The notes under the pieces were generated by a model. The model searched no databases and was not told the origin of the DNA. It saw only the letters and a program-made list of their open reading frames with translations. Shown one piece after another: positions 42,375-52,036 of a DNA stretch of 64,000 bases (position 1 is its first letter; the number at the start of each line of letters is the position of its first letter). A program made the position numbers and the translations under genes. The DNA lies in contig NZ_FOEE01000013.1 in the NCBI RefSeq assembly GCF_900110555.1, positions 88,862 to 152,861 of the forward strand, read 5' to 3'. Source of the stretch: Trujillonella endophytica (GTDB lineage Bacteria; Actinomycetota; Actinomycetes; Mycobacteriales; Geodermatophilaceae).

Positions 42375-43178
42375 GTGGCACGTCAGCCCCGTGGCGGTCC
42401 CGCCCTGCCGCTCTACCTGAGCGAGCCGGGCCGGGCGGCGGTCGACTTCGGCCTCTTCGTCGCCGCGCGCCCCCTCCTGCACTCGCTGCCGCACGGCGAC
42501 GGCCACCCCGTCCTGGTGCTGCCGGGCCTGCTCGCCGACGACCTCTCCACCCGCACGCTGCGGGCGACGCTGCGCCGCCTGGACCACCGCGTCCACGGCT
42601 GGCGGCTGGGCCGCAACATCGGGCCGACCCCCACCTGCGTGGACGGCATGCGCCGGCGCCTGGACGAGCTCGCCGAGCGCTACGGGCGCCCGGTGAGCCT
42701 GGTCGGCTGGAGCCTGGGCGGCGTCTTCGCCCGAGAGCTGGCCCGCGCGACCCCGGACTCGGTCCGCCAGGTCATCACGATGGGCAGCCCGTTCCGGCTG
42801 ACCTGCGAGTCGCAGACCCGCGCCGCGCGGGTGTTCGCCCGGTTCGCGCACCTGCACGTGGACGGCCTGTCGTTCCCGCTGGAGAGCGAGTGCACCCCGC
42901 TCCCGGTGCCGGCGACGTCGATCTACTCGCACTCCGACGGCATCGTCCACTGGCAGACCTGCCTGGAGACGCCGGGGCCGCGGGCGGAGAACATCGCCGT
43001 CCACGCCAGCCACCTGGGCCTGGGCCACCACCCCGCCGTCGTCTACGCGGTGGCCGACCGGCTCGCCCAGCCCGCGGGCACCTGGCAGCCGTTCCGGGCG
43101 CCGGGCGTGCTCCGGCCGGTCTTCCCCCGCCCCGACGTCCCGGTCGCCGGCTCTCCCCGCTCCGCCACCGCCGCCTGA
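42375..43178 (+). CDS. esterase-like alpha/beta hydrolase
   Basis: A 267-residue protein with HPVLVLPGLLADDLSTRTLRATL, LGRNIGPT, VSLVGWSLGGVFARELAR (nucleophile Ser in G-W-S-L-G), VRQVITMGSPFRL and YSHSDGIVHWQTC (acid Asp), and His in HASHLGLGHHPAV. This resembles triacylglycerol lipase/PHA depolymerase-like hydrolases. The GTG 42375 has GAGGAGG 5-9 nt upstream. Substrate unknown; the neighbourhood suggests lipid metabolism. It is divergent from the 41260 hydrolase. Confidence 0.83.
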   Translation: MARQPRGGPALPLYLSEPGRAAVDFGLFVAARPLLHSLPHGDGHPVLVLPGLLADDLSTRTLRATLRRLDHRVHGWRLGRNIGPTPTCVDGMRRRLDELAERYGRPVSLVGWSLGGVFARELARATPDSVRQVITMGSPFRLTCESQTRAARVFARFAHLHVDGLSFPLESECTPLPVPATSIYSHSDGIVHWQTCLETPGPRAENIAVHASHLGLGHHPAVVYAVADRLAQPAGTWQPFRAPGVLRPVFPRPDVPVAGSPRSATAA

Positions 43179-43209
43179 GGACCGGCAGCGGCTGCGGCGT
43201 ACGGGCCCG

Positions 43210-44040
43210 TCATTTCAGGTAGATCTCCTGCACGATCGAGGCCACGTGCCGGCCCTCGCCGTCGTACGCCGACCCCAGCGCCACCCCGCGCCCGTGCGCG
43301 GTGGACAGCGGCTGCGACGTCAGCACGAACCACTCGTCGGCCAGCAGCGGCCGGTGGAACCACATCGTGTGGTTGACGCTGGTCGTCGCCACCGTGCCCG
43401 GGCCGCCCTCGCCGTCCGGCCCGCCGGCGGACAGGCCGGCCGCCGTGATCGCGACCGTGGGCACCGCCATGTCGGAGACGAGGGTCAGCACGCCCGCGTG
43501 CCAGACGCTCTCGCCGGGCAGCCGGTCCGCTGCCCGGTACCAGGCCTGCACCTCGGTGGAGAGGGTGCCGTTGGCGCTGCCGGTCGCGTCGACGAACTCG
43601 ATGCCGAAGCCCCCGTCGCGGTGCACCCGCAGCTTCCCCGCCTCGACCGCCGCGGCCGGGAACCGCAGCGGCGACGGCAGCTGGAACTCCGCCCCCGCCT
43701 CGCGGGTCCGCTGGAACGACGCCTCCAGGGTCACCACGACCCGGTCGCCCTGCCGGCCGACGACGCGGCGGCTGATGAGGGAGCGCCCGTCCTTGACCCG
43801 GTCGACGGCCAGGACGATCGGCTCGCCGGCGCGGCCGCGCTGCGGGAACTCGCCGTGCAGATGGTGGACGGCGTAGTCGTCGGGCACCGTCGCGTCGGCC
43901 GACAGCAGCGCCTGGAACAGCAGCGCGCCGCCGAACAGGGTCTCCCGGGCCAGCGGCGAGGCGCCCGAGACGCCGAACCGGTCGCCCCCGAGCGGTTCCA
44001 CGCCGAGGGCGGCCACGACCGCGGACACCGTCTGATCCAC
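43210..44040 (-). CDS. acyl-CoA thioesterase II (TesB-like)
   Basis: A 276-residue tandem hot-dog protein. The N-terminal half has LFGGALLFQALLSAD, HHLHGEFPQRGRAGEPIVLAV in parts and SLISRRVVGRQGDRVV; the C-terminal half has LVSDMAVPTV and VNHTMWFHRPLLADEWFVLTSQPLSTAHGRGVALG in parts (NHTMWFHRPLLADEW, STAHGRGVALGS), the TesB signature. It hydrolyses medium- to long-chain acyl-CoA. GTG 44040 is preferred because GAGGTG precedes it; another GTG at 44085 would add an Arg-rich extension. Confidence 0.88.
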   Translation of the reverse strand: MDQTVSAVVAALGVEPLGGDRFGVSGASPLARETLFGGALLFQALLSADATVPDDYAVHHLHGEFPQRGRAGEPIVLAVDRVKDGRSLISRRVVGRQGDRVVVTLEASFQRTREAGAEFQLPSPLRFPAAAVEAGKLRVHRDGGFGIEFVDATGSANGTLSTEVQAWYRAADRLPGESVWHAGVLTLVSDMAVPTVAITAAGLSAGGPDGEGGPGTVATTSVNHTMWFHRPLLADEWFVLTSQPLSTAHGRGVALGSAYDGEGRHVASIVQEIYLK

Positions 44041-44109
44041 CGCACACCTCGCACGTCGACGTCGGAACTTCTCCGGCGCCGACACCGTGCGGTGAGGGCG
44101 GGACCGGGG

Positions 44110-44181
44110 TGGGCGCGGCCGGGATCGAACCGGCGACCGCTCGCTTGTAAGGCGAGAGCTCTCCCGCTGAGCTACGCGCCC
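44110..44181 (-). tRNA. tRNA-Val (TAC)
   Basis: On the minus strand a 72-nt cloverleaf: acceptor GGGCGCG paired with CGCGCCC, D-arm GCTCAGCGGGAGAGC, anticodon stem CTCGC/GCGAG with loop CTTACAA (anticodon TAC), T-arm with GTTCGATCC, and discriminator A. No CCA is encoded. Confidence 0.95.
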
Positions 44182-44248
44182 CGCGAGCCCAGGGTAGGGG
44201 CACCCTGCGCGGCCCTTCCCGCAGGGCCGGGCCGTGCTCGGGGCCGGG

Positions 44249-45328
44249 CTACCCCGCCGGGCGGCCGGGACGTCGGCGCCGGCCCGCCGCGGCCTGGACC
44301 CGGGCCTTCCCGCGCCGGTACCGGCGCCGCAGGAGGCTGACCAGGCTGGCGTCGGAGGTCGCCGCCTCCAGGCCCGCCAGCCGCTCCTCCAGGCGCCGCA
44401 CCAGGTCCTCGGTCCGCCGACCGAGCTCGGCCTGCGCCTCCCGCGCCTGGACCTGGCCGGCCAGCAGTTCCTCCTGCCGGAGGGCGGACTCCCGGAAGAG
44501 GTTGTGCAGGTGGTCGATCTCGGTCCGCAGGTATCCGGTCAGGTAGAGCAGCCCGCCGACGCCGTGCCGCCGGACGTGCGCGCGCAGCGCCTCCTCCCGC
44601 ACCCGGAGATCGGCGGCGCGGTGGTCCCGGGCGCGGGCGAAGACGCTGTTCACCAGCGCGCCGTCGGCCTCCGGGCGCTGGTGCCAGAAGGCGAGCACCT
44701 CGCCGTCGAGGAAGCCGATCGGGCACTGCGACTGGGCCAGCCTGAGGTTGAACTCCCAGTCGCCCACGACGGGCAGGTCCTCCCGGAACGGGCCGACCTC
44801 GTCGTGCACGCTGCGCCGGTACAGCAGCGAGATCGGCACGACCCGGTTGGAGCGCAGCAGCTGGGCGAGGCTGAAGGACCGGGCCTCGGGCGCGAAGACC
44901 TCCCGCGACTCCTCCTCGAGCCGGCCGTCCCGGACGCGCTCCCAGACGATCTCCGTCCGTACCGCGACCCCCGCGTCGCCGGTCTCGCGCAGGTGGGCGA
45001 CCGTGCGCGCGAGGAACTCCGGGTGCCACGTGTCGTCGTCGTCGTGGATGGCGACGAACTCCGAGGCGCTCGCGCCGATGCCCTGGTTGGAGGCCGCCTC
45101 CATGCCCCGGGACTCGGCGTTGTGCAGCACGGTGACCCGCCCGGCCAGGCCGGGTCGCGCTGCGACGAGATCGTCGACGACGGCGGCATCCCCACCGTCG
45201 TCGACGACCACGAGCTCCCAGTCCGGGAAGGTCTGGGCGCAGACGTCGGCCAGCGCCCTCTCCAGCATCAGCGGCCGGTCCCGCGTACGCACCACGACGG
45301 CGACCACCGGCTCAGGCCCGCTCAGCAC
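44249..45328 (-). CDS. family 2 glycosyltransferase with C-terminal coiled coil
   Basis: A 359-residue GT-A enzyme. VVAVVVRTRDRPLMLERAL begins the fold, ELVVVDDGGD is the nucleotide-binding acidic region, SRGMEAASNQGIGAS follows, and the DxD metal motif is IHDDDDTWHPEF near residue 97. After about residue 265 a long coiled coil (LRQEELLAGQVQAREAQAELGRR in parts) leads to a basic tail. It transfers a sugar from a nucleotide donor; acceptor unknown. No signal peptide or membrane helix is seen. It stands alone beside tRNA-Val. Confidence 0.85.
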   Translation of the reverse strand: MLSGPEPVVAVVVRTRDRPLMLERALADVCAQTFPDWELVVVDDGGDAAVVDDLVAARPGLAGRVTVLHNAESRGMEAASNQGIGASASEFVAIHDDDDTWHPEFLARTVAHLRETGDAGVAVRTEIVWERVRDGRLEEESREVFAPEARSFSLAQLLRSNRVVPISLLYRRSVHDEVGPFREDLPVVGDWEFNLRLAQSQCPIGFLDGEVLAFWHQRPEADGALVNSVFARARDHRAADLRVREEALRAHVRRHGVGGLLYLTGYLRTEIDHLHNLFRESALRQEELLAGQVQAREAQAELGRRTEDLVRRLEERLAGLEAATSDASLVSLLRRRYRRGKARVQAAAGRRRRPGRPAG

Positions 45329-45364
45329 GCCTGAGTCTCCCGCGGGAGGACCATCCGCGCGGCC

Positions 45365-45823
45365 TCAGGACAGCGCGGCGACCGCGTCCTTCCAGCCGGT
45401 CTGCTGGCGCGCGTCGCCGGGCTGGTTCACCTCGGCGAAGCGGACGACGCCCTCGGCGTCGACCAGGAAGGTGCCGCGCAGCGCCATGCCGGCCTTGTCG
45501 TTGAACACCCCGTACGCCTGGGCGGTGGCGCCGTGCGGCCAGAAGTCCGACAGCAGCGGGAAGGGCAGCCCCTGCTGGTCCTTGAACGCCTTGAGGCTGA
45601 ACACCGGGTCGGTGCTGATCGCCACGACCCGCACGCCGGCGTCGGTGTAGGTGGCCAGCTCGTCCCGCAGCTGGCACAGCTCGCCGGTGCAGATCCCCGA
45701 GAAGGCGAAGGGGTAGAAGACCACCAGGGCCGGCGTGCCCCGCAGCTCGGCGAGGGACACGACCTGCTTGTCCTGGTCGGGGAGGCTGAACTCGGGGGCG
45801 CGGTCACCGACGGAGAGGCTCAT
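45365..45823 (-). CDS. ahpE: AhpE-type 1-Cys peroxiredoxin
   Basis: A 152-residue peroxiredoxin. VGDRAPEFSLPDQD starts the fold; the peroxidatic Cys45 lies in FYPFAFSGICTGELC, with a second Cys at 50; the conserved Arg is in AMALRGTFLVD-like GMALRGTFLVDAEG. It reduces hydroperoxides and peroxynitrite; the reductant in Actinobacteria may be mycothiol/mycoredoxin. Position next to DUF3052 and aceE matches the order known in mycobacteria. The ATG at 45823 is clear. Confidence 0.92.
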   Translation of the reverse strand: MSLSVGDRAPEFSLPDQDKQVVSLAELRGTPALVVFYPFAFSGICTGELCQLRDELATYTDAGVRVVAISTDPVFSLKAFKDQQGLPFPLLSDFWPHGATAQAYGVFNDKAGMALRGTFLVDAEGVVRFAEVNQPGDARQQTGWKDAVAALS

Positions 45824-45871
45824 GCCACCGATCGTGCCCTAGCCCGGGACGACTCCCCCGGGGGGTCCCGC

Positions 45872-46297
45872 TCAGCGGCGGCTGCGGGCCGCTTTCGGCG
45901 TGACCAGGCGGATGCCCGACCACTCCTTGGCGGCGGAGATGCTGCTGGTCTGCTGCAGGCCCGCCGTCGGCGCCACCTCGGTGACGTCGCCGGGCTCGAC
46001 GTGCCCCGGCCGGCCCGACTTCGGCACCAGGAGCCAGACCACGCCCTCGTCGGCGAGCGACGTCAGCGCGTCGGTGAGGGCGTCGAACAGGTCGCCGTCG
46101 TCCTCGCGCCACCAGAGCACGACGACGTCGGCGACCTCGTCGGTGTCCTCGTCGACCATCTCGCTGCCCGAGACCTCGACGATGGAGTCGCGCAGGTCCT
46201 CGTCGGCGTCCTCGTCCCAGCCGAGCTCCTGCACGACCATGCCCGGCTTGATGCCCAGCCGGGCCGCCATGCCGGCGCTGCCCGAGTCGACGCTCAT
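45872..46297 (-). CDS. DUF3052 family protein
   Basis: A 141-residue protein with [30 protein letters not shown] in parts ([18 protein letters not shown]), [22 protein letters not shown] and [19 protein letters not shown], the conserved actinobacterial DUF3052 core. Function unknown. The start ATG 46297 has GGAGGAA about 10 nt upstream. It is divergent from aceE across a 359-bp gap, a pairing seen in other Actinobacteria and hinting at a link with central metabolism. Confidence 0.9.
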   Translation of the reverse strand: MSVDSGSAGMAARLGIKPGMVVQELGWDEDADEDLRDSIVEVSGSEMVDEDTDEVADVVVLWWREDDGDLFDALTDALTSLADEGVVWLLVPKSGRPGHVEPGDVTEVAPTAGLQQTSSISAAKEWSGIRLVTPKAARSRR

Positions 46298-46656
46298 CCC
46301 TGCTGTTCCTCCATGGGTGTGGTGGCGGCCGTCCGGCCGCCGGGAAGCCCGCGCCCGGCCCACGAACGGGCGGACGGGACCGGGATACGGGGGGCGGGCC
46401 GCGCTCCGGCGGCGCGCCCGGTGGCCGCGGGGCGCGGGACGGACACGACCGGCGGGACGCACACCCGCTGCCTGGTCATGTCACCCCTCGTCGCCCTGGT
46501 CGGCCGTGGACCCGATTGTGGGGCCACGTGGGCGGAAGCGTAGGGCATGCCTGGTCAGGCGCAAGCGCTCCGCGGGGGCGCCTCGCCGACACGGCGACGT
46601 CCCGACAGGTGGGCGCGTGCGTGACGGGGACGGGCGTGCAGCGGGAGGATGGGGGC
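46298..46656. other. divergent intergenic region DUF3052/aceE
   Basis: 359 bp without a convincing gene. It holds a 7-bp hairpin GGCGGCC/GGCCGCC (46324-46341) and GC-rich stretches, plus the short palindrome GCCTGGTCAGGC near 46549. It must contain the promoters of both genes, but I cannot place -35/-10 boxes with confidence. Confidence 0.5.
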
Positions 46657-49470
46657 ATGAGCGCTCCGCAGCAGTCGGGCGGCGACCCCGCCCGCGATGC
46701 AGGTCCCACCCCCGGCAGCGCCCGCGCGGTCATCACCGACGGGCTCCCCAGCCAGCTGGTCGACACCGACCCCGACGAGACACAGGAGTGGCTGGAGTCC
46801 CTCGACGCCGTCGTGGGCCACGCCGGCCGCGGCAGGGCCCGCTACCTGATGCTCCGGATGCTGGAACGCAGCCGCGAGCAGCAGGTCGGCGTCCCGGCCC
46901 TGCGCAGCACCGACTACATCAACTCGATCCCGCCGGAGCGCGAGCCCTGGTTCCCCGGTGACGAGCACGTGGAGCGGCGCATCCGCGCCTACATCCGCTG
47001 GAACGCCGCGATCATGGTGCACCGTGCGCAGCGCCCGGGGATCGGCGTGGGCGGCCACATCTCCTCCTACGCCTCGTCCGCCTCCCTCTACGAGGTGGGC
47101 TTCAACCACTTCTTCCGCGGCAAGGACCACCCCGGCGGCGGCGACCAGATCTGGTTCCAGGGGCACGCCTCCCCCGGCATCTACGCCCGCGCCTTCCTCG
47201 AGGGGCGGCTCAGCGAGCAGCAGCTCGACGGCTTCCGCCAGGAGGTCAGCCACCCCGGCGGCGGCCTGTCGTCCTACCCCCACCCGCGGCTGATGTCGGA
47301 CTTCTGGGAGTTCCCCACGGTCTCGATGGGCCTCGGCCCGCTCAACGCGATCTACCAGGCGCGGTTCAACCGCTACCTGCACGCCCGCGGCGTCAAGGAC
47401 ACCTCCGACCAGCACGTGTGGGCCTTCCTCGGCGACGGCGAGATGGACGAGCCGGAGTCGCTGGGCGCGATCGGTCTGGCCGCCCGCGAAGAGCTCGACA
47501 ACCTCACCTTCGTCGTCAACTGCAACCTTCAGCGCCTCGACGGCCCGGTCCGCGGCAACGGCAAGGTCATCCAGGAGCTCGAGTCGTTCTTCCGGGGCGC
47601 CGGCTGGAACGTGATCAAGGTGATCTGGGGCCGCGAGTGGGACCCGCTGCTGGCCGCCGACCGCGACGGCGCCCTGGTCAACCTGATGAACCAGACCCCC
47701 GACGGCGACTACCAGACCTACAAGGCCGAGGACGGCGCCTTCGTGCGCGAGCACTTCTTCGGCCGGGACCCGCGCACCCGCAAGCTCGTGGAGAGCATGA
47801 GCGACAAGGAGGTCTGGGACCTCTCCCGCGGCGGGCACGACTACCGCAAGGTCTTCGCGGCGTTCAAGGCCGCGGTCGAGCACAAGGGCCAGCCGACGGT
47901 CATCCTCGCCAAGACCATCAAGGGCTGGACGCTGGGCAGCCACTTCGAGGGCCGCAACTCCACCCACCAGATGAAGAAGCTGACCGCCGAGGACCTGGCC
48001 GGCTTCCGCGACCGTCTCTACCTGCCGATCCCGGACGAGGCGCTGGACAAGACCCTGCCGCCCTACTACAAGCCCGACCCGGACTCCGACGAGATGCAGT
48101 ACATGCTCGAGCGGCGGCGGGCCCTGGGCGGAGCGGTGCCGCGGCGCCGGTCGGAGTTCAAGTCGCTCAAGGCGCCCGAGGAGAAGGCCCTCGACGTGCT
48201 GCGCCGCGGCTCCGGCAAGCAGGAGGTCGCGACGACGATGGCGTTCGTGCGGCTGCTCAAGGAGCTGCTCAAGGACCCCGAGCTCGGGCCCCGCTTCGTG
48301 CCGATCATCCCGGACGAGGCGCGCACCTTCGGCCTGGACTCGCTCTTCTCCTCGCACAAGATCTACAACCCGGCCGGGCAGCGGTACACCTCGGTCGACC
48401 GCGAGCTGATGCTGGCCTACAAGGAGTCCGAGCAGGGCGTGATCCTGCACGAGGGGATCAACGAGGCCGGCTCCACGGCGTCGTTCACCGCGGTCGGCAG
48501 CTCGTACGCCACGCACGGCGAGCCGATGATCCCGATCTACATCTTCTACTCGATGTTCGGGTTCCAGCGGACCGGCGACGGGTTCTGGGCGGCAGCCGAC
48601 CAGATGGCCCGCGGCTTCGTGCTCGGCGCCACCGCCGGGCGCACCACGCTCAACGGCGAGGGCCTGCAGCACGAGGACGGACACTCGCTGCTGCTGGCGC
48701 AGACCAACCCGGCGGTCGTCTCCTACGACCCGGCGTTCTCCTACGAGGTCGCGCACATCACCCGGGACGCCCTGCAGCGGATGTACGGGGAGGACCCGGG
48801 CGCGCCGCTGGGCGGGCACCGCTCGCCGGACGTCATGTACTACCTGACGGTCTACAACGAGCCCTTCGTGCAGCCCGCCGAGCCCGAGGGTCTCGACGTG
48901 CGGGGCCTGCTGGCGGGCATGTACCGGTACGCCCCCGGGGCCGGGGACGGTCCGAAGGCGCAGGTGCTGGCCTCCGGCGTCGCCGTCCCGTGGGCGCTGC
49001 GGGCGCAGGAACTGTTGCGCGAGGACTGGGGAGTGTCGGCCGACGTGTGGTCGGTGACCTCCTGGAACGAGCTGCGCCGCCAGGCCGACGAGTGCGAGGA
49101 GTGGAACCTCCTGAACCCCGGCGAGGAGGTGCGGGTGCCGTACGTGACGCAGCAGCTGCAGGACGCGCCGGGCCCGGTCGTGGCGGTGTCGGACTGGATG
49201 AAGGCCGTCCCCGACCTCATCGCGCCCTACGTCCCCGGCGGCATGGCGACCCTGGGCACCGACGGGTTCGGGCTCTCCGACACCCGCCCGGCGCTGCGCC
49301 GGCACTTCCACGTGGACGCCGAGTCGATCGTCGTCCGCACGCTGGCGTCGCTGGCCCGCCGCGGCGAGGTGGACGACGCCGTCGTCCGCCAGGCGGTGGA
49401 GAAGTACCAGGTCCGCGACGTCCAGGCCGCCCCCGCGGAGGAGCGCAGCGACCCCAGTCCCGCGACCTGA
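46657..49470 (+). CDS. aceE: pyruvate dehydrogenase E1 component, homodimeric
   Basis: A 937-residue TPP enzyme that decarboxylates pyruvate and acetylates the lipoyl groups of E2. The TPP motif [10 protein letters not shown]...ELDN is near residue 260. Other blocks are [18 protein letters not shown] at the N-terminus, [43 protein letters not shown] and [17 protein letters not shown]. Length equals the family norm. ATG 46657 has GGGAGG 8 nt upstream. AceE of the homodimeric type, not the alpha/beta type, is usual in Streptomyces and Mycobacterium. It supplies acetyl-CoA to the fatty-acid genes that follow. Confidence 0.96.
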   Translation: MSAPQQSGGDPARDAGPTPGSARAVITDGLPSQLVDTDPDETQEWLESLDAVVGHAGRGRARYLMLRMLERSREQQVGVPALRSTDYINSIPPEREPWFPGDEHVERRIRAYIRWNAAIMVHRAQRPGIGVGGHISSYASSASLYEVGFNHFFRGKDHPGGGDQIWFQGHASPGIYARAFLEGRLSEQQLDGFRQEVSHPGGGLSSYPHPRLMSDFWEFPTVSMGLGPLNAIYQARFNRYLHARGVKDTSDQHVWAFLGDGEMDEPESLGAIGLAAREELDNLTFVVNCNLQRLDGPVRGNGKVIQELESFFRGAGWNVIKVIWGREWDPLLAADRDGALVNLMNQTPDGDYQTYKAEDGAFVREHFFGRDPRTRKLVESMSDKEVWDLSRGGHDYRKVFAAFKAAVEHKGQPTVILAKTIKGWTLGSHFEGRNSTHQMKKLTAEDLAGFRDRLYLPIPDEALDKTLPPYYKPDPDSDEMQYMLERRRALGGAVPRRRSEFKSLKAPEEKALDVLRRGSGKQEVATTMAFVRLLKELLKDPELGPRFVPIIPDEARTFGLDSLFSSHKIYNPAGQRYTSVDRELMLAYKESEQGVILHEGINEAGSTASFTAVGSSYATHGEPMIPIYIFYSMFGFQRTGDGFWAAADQMARGFVLGATAGRTTLNGEGLQHEDGHSLLLAQTNPAVVSYDPAFSYEVAHITRDALQRMYGEDPGAPLGGHRSPDVMYYLTVYNEPFVQPAEPEGLDVRGLLAGMYRYAPGAGDGPKAQVLASGVAVPWALRAQELLREDWGVSADVWSVTSWNELRRQADECEEWNLLNPGEEVRVPYVTQQLQDAPGPVVAVSDWMKAVPDLIAPYVPGGMATLGTDGFGLSDTRPALRRHFHVDAESIVVRTLASLARRGEVDDAVVRQAVEKYQVRDVQAAPAEERSDPSPAT

Positions 49471-49471
49471 G

Positions 49472-49512
49472 CGGAGGGTGGGAGCGCAGGTTTCCTGCGC
49501 TCCCACCCTCCG
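49472..49512. terminator. bidirectional hairpin between aceE and M20 gene
   Basis: A perfect 19-bp stem (49472-49490 with 49494-49512) with a TTT loop sits exactly between the aceE stop and the stop of the convergent amidohydrolase gene. Its symmetry suits termination from both sides. Confidence 0.8.
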
Positions 49513-50787
49513 TCAGGGGGCCAGCGCGCGCAGGGCCATCGCGGCGTACAGGGCGGCGCCGGCCGGCAGCGGCGCCTCGTCGAACACCGCCAGGTTCGAG
49601 TGGTTGGGCGGCGCCTCGTCGGGGTCGACGCCGGCCGGCCGCGCGCCGATCCAGGCCATCGCCCCGGGCACCCGCTCCAGCACGTAGGAGAAGTCCTCGG
49701 CCCCCATGAACGGCTCGGCCAGGGGCGGCACCGCGTCCGGCCCGAGCAGCTCGGCGGCGGTGGCGCTGACCCGCGCGGCGACGCCGGGGTCGTTGGCGGT
49801 CACCGGGTAGCCGGGCTCGTGCACGAACTCCGCCGGCATGTCGTGCGCGGCGGCCACGAGCTCGGCCACCCGGCGCACGGACGCGACGACGTCGGCCCGG
49901 CGGCCGGCCGAGAGGGTGCGGATCGTCCCCTCCAGGAACGCGAGGTCGGGGATCACGTTGTTCGTCGACCCGGCGGCGATGTGCGCGACGGTGACGACGG
50001 CGGGGTCGGTCACGGGCACCCGGCGGGTCACCATCGACTGCAGCGCCAGCACGATCTCGGCGGCCACCGGGATGGGGTCCCGGGTGCGGGCGGGCTCGGA
50101 GGCGTGCCCGCCGCGGCCGTGCAGCGTCAGCCGCCACTGGTCGGCCGCCGCCATGATCGGCCCCGGCCGCACGTGCACCGTGCCGCTGTCGAGCGTGGAC
50201 GAGGAGTGCAGCGCGAACGCGCCGGTCACCGGCGCCTCCGGGACGACGTCGAGCAGCCCCTCCTCGAGCATGAACCGCGCGCCGTGGAACCCCTCCTCCC
50301 CCGGCTGCAGCATGAACACGACCTGGCCGGCGATCTCGTCGCGCCGCTCGGCCAGCAGCCGCGCCGCCCCCAGCAGCATCGCCACGTGCGTGTCGTGCCC
50401 GCAGGCGTGCATCACGCCGGGCACCTCCGAGGCGAACGGCAGCCCGGTGTCCTCGTGCACGGGCAGGGCGTCCATGTCCCCGCGCAGCAGGTACGTCGGC
50501 CCGGGCCGCGCACCGCGCAGCACCCCGACCACCGAGGTGGTGGTGCGGCCGGTGGTGAGCTCGACCGGCAGCTGCGCGAACGCCTCCAGCACGGTCGCCT
50601 GGGTCCCGGGCAGGTGCAGGCCGATCTCGGGCCGGCGGTGCAGGCGGCGGCGCAGGTCGACGGTGCGGTCGGCGTCGGCCTCGGCCGCGGCGAGCAGGTC
50701 GGCGGCCCTCGCTCGGAGGATCCCCTCGCCCCCCACCGCCGGCGAGCTCGCGTCGGGCCCCTGCGAGGGAGCCGGTTCCATGGGCAT
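49513..50787 (-). CDS. M20 family metallopeptidase/amidohydrolase
   Basis: About 424 residues. Metal and catalytic motifs are LLRGDMDALPVHEDTG, VMHACGHDTHVAMLLGAA, LQPGEEGFHGARFM and, at the end, FMGAEDFSYVLERVPGAM; the dimerisation lid follows LHGRGGHASEP. These are the marks of IAA-amino-acid/hippurate hydrolase-type M20D enzymes that deacylate N-acyl amino acids. ATG 50787 has AAGGTG 6 nt upstream and follows the cupin stop by 5 nt; a GTG at 50805 would overlap it. No signal peptide. It ends in the 19-bp terminator. Confidence 0.88.
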   Translation of the reverse strand: MPMEPAPSQGPDASSPAVGGEGILRARAADLLAAAEADADRTVDLRRRLHRRPEIGLHLPGTQATVLEAFAQLPVELTTGRTTTSVVGVLRGARPGPTYLLRGDMDALPVHEDTGLPFASEVPGVMHACGHDTHVAMLLGAARLLAERRDEIAGQVVFMLQPGEEGFHGARFMLEEGLLDVVPEAPVTGAFALHSSSTLDSGTVHVRPGPIMAAADQWRLTLHGRGGHASEPARTRDPIPVAAEIVLALQSMVTRRVPVTDPAVVTVAHIAAGSTNNVIPDLAFLEGTIRTLSAGRRADVVASVRRVAELVAAAHDMPAEFVHEPGYPVTANDPGVAARVSATAAELLGPDAVPPLAEPFMGAEDFSYVLERVPGAMAWIGARPAGVDPDEAPPNHSNLAVFDEAPLPAGAALYAAMALRALAP

Positions 50788-50792
50788 GCCCG

Positions 50793-51302
50793 TCACCTTG
50801 CCCACGAGGGGCGGCCGCTATCCAGCCGCCAGACGACGACCGGGCCGCCGTCCGCCCCGTCCACCACCGCGGGCTCGGGGCCGACGGCCAGCCGCAGGCC
50901 CTCGGGCGCCGGGCCGGTCCCCAGCCACAGGCGAGCGTCGGCCCGGCCGAGGTCCACCCAGCCCGCGGCGGCCGCGACGACCTCGTGCGCCGGCGCCGCC
51001 CCGGGCGCCGCCGTCCGGAGGTAGCACTGGAGCACCCGCGCGCCGTCGTCCCCGGCGATCTCGTCGTGCTCCAGGCCGGTGCCCGCGCGCAGGACGGCGA
51101 CGTCCCCCGCGGCCACCTCCGCCCCGCCGTCCCAGCAGTGCCGCAGGGAGCCGGCGAGGACGACGGCGACGACGTCGACGGCCCGGTGCTCGTGCAGGCC
51201 GTACCGCGTCCCCGGGCCGAGCCGGTCGTCGGCGATCCGCAGCAGCGGCCCGAGCGATCCGTCGGTGTTCTCCAGCAGCACGCGCGAGTCGAGCGAGGTC
51301 AC
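50793..51302 (-). CDS. pirin/cupin-like protein
   Basis: A 169-residue cupin. LLRIADDRLGPGTRYGLHEHRAVDVVAVVLAG in parts (GLHEHRAVDVVAVVLAGSLRH) gives a His-x-His pair of the first cupin motif, and GAEVAAGDVAVLRAGTGLEHDEI the second. It resembles the N-terminal part of pirin-like quercetin dioxygenase proteins, with a diverged C-terminus. No activity can be assigned. GTG 51302 overlaps the PAP2 stop as GTGA, so PAP2, cupin and M20 genes form one unit. Confidence 0.75.
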   Translation of the reverse strand: MTSLDSRVLLENTDGSLGPLLRIADDRLGPGTRYGLHEHRAVDVVAVVLAGSLRHCWDGGAEVAAGDVAVLRAGTGLEHDEIAGDDGARVLQCYLRTAAPGAAPAHEVVAAAAGWVDLGRADARLWLGTGPAPEGLRLAVGPEPAVVDGADGGPVVVWRLDSGRPSWAR

Positions 51303-51991
51303 GAGCGGCCCTCCCGGGGCGTGAGTGCGGCGGGCCCGCCGGGCAGGCCGCCCAGCAGCAGGGCGATCCCCAGGGCCCAGGCGATCCCGAGGGCCCAGCC
51401 GCCCAGGACGTCGGAGAGGAAGTGCACGCCCAGCCACAGGCGGGTGGTCCCGACCAGCGCGACGAGCGCGATCCCGGCGGCGGTCGCGGCGCGGCGCCCG
51501 AGCGGGGCCAGCCGCGGCCAGGCGAGCACCAGGGCCACCGTCACCAGCGTCGCCACGCCCGAGGAGTGCCCGCTCGGGAAGCTGAGGCTGCCGTACTCCA
51601 GGCCCCCGCCCTCGAAGGCCGGCCGGGCCCGCCCGACGAGTTCCTTGAGCCCGGTGGTCAGCGGGCTGACGAGGACGACGGCGACGAGCACCCAGGTCAG
51701 CGTCCGCCACCGGCGGCCCAGCCCCAGCCAGAGCAGCACCGGGAGGTAGGCCAGCACGCGGAACCACACCGTGCCCGGCGAGGTCAGCACCTCCAGAGCC
51801 GCGTCCTGCGCACCCGACCGGTCGTCCCCGGCGTACAGCGCCCGGCTGACCGCGCCGTCGAGGCGGATCTGCGGGTCGACGTCGACGAGCACGCCCGCGC
51901 CCAGCGCGACGAGCACCGCGACGGCGGCGGCGACCGCGGCGAGCGTCCGGCGGCGGGTCCGCGGGGGGACGCCGGCAGCGAGTAGTTCCAC
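51299..51991 (-). CDS. PAP2 superfamily phosphatase
   Basis: A 230-residue membrane protein with six hydrophobic segments. The three phosphatase signatures are KELVGRARP, SFPSGHSSGVATL and TTRLWLGVHFLSDVLGG, so the catalytic His and Arg are all present. Such enzymes remove phosphate from phosphatidic acid or undecaprenyl diphosphate at the outer membrane face. The GTG at 51991 begins the unit. Divergent from the regulator gene at 52037 with 45 nt between. Confidence 0.88.
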   Translation of the reverse strand: MELLAAGVPPRTRRRTLAAVAAAVAVLVALGAGVLVDVDPQIRLDGAVSRALYAGDDRSGAQDAALEVLTSPGTVWFRVLAYLPVLLWLGLGRRWRTLTWVLVAVVLVSPLTTGLKELVGRARPAFEGGGLEYGSLSFPSGHSSGVATLVTVALVLAWPRLAPLGRRAATAAGIALVALVGTTRLWLGVHFLSDVLGGWALGIAWALGIALLLGGLPGGPAALTPREGRS

Positions 51992-52036
51992 CGCCCCACT
52001 CTCCCCGACCGCCGTCGGCGTGACACGCTGACCGGC

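Noticed and set aside
46324..46341. Hairpin upstream of DUF3052 as a riboswitch
   Set aside because: A 7-bp GC stem in GC-rich DNA is expected by chance; no further conserved structure was seen.
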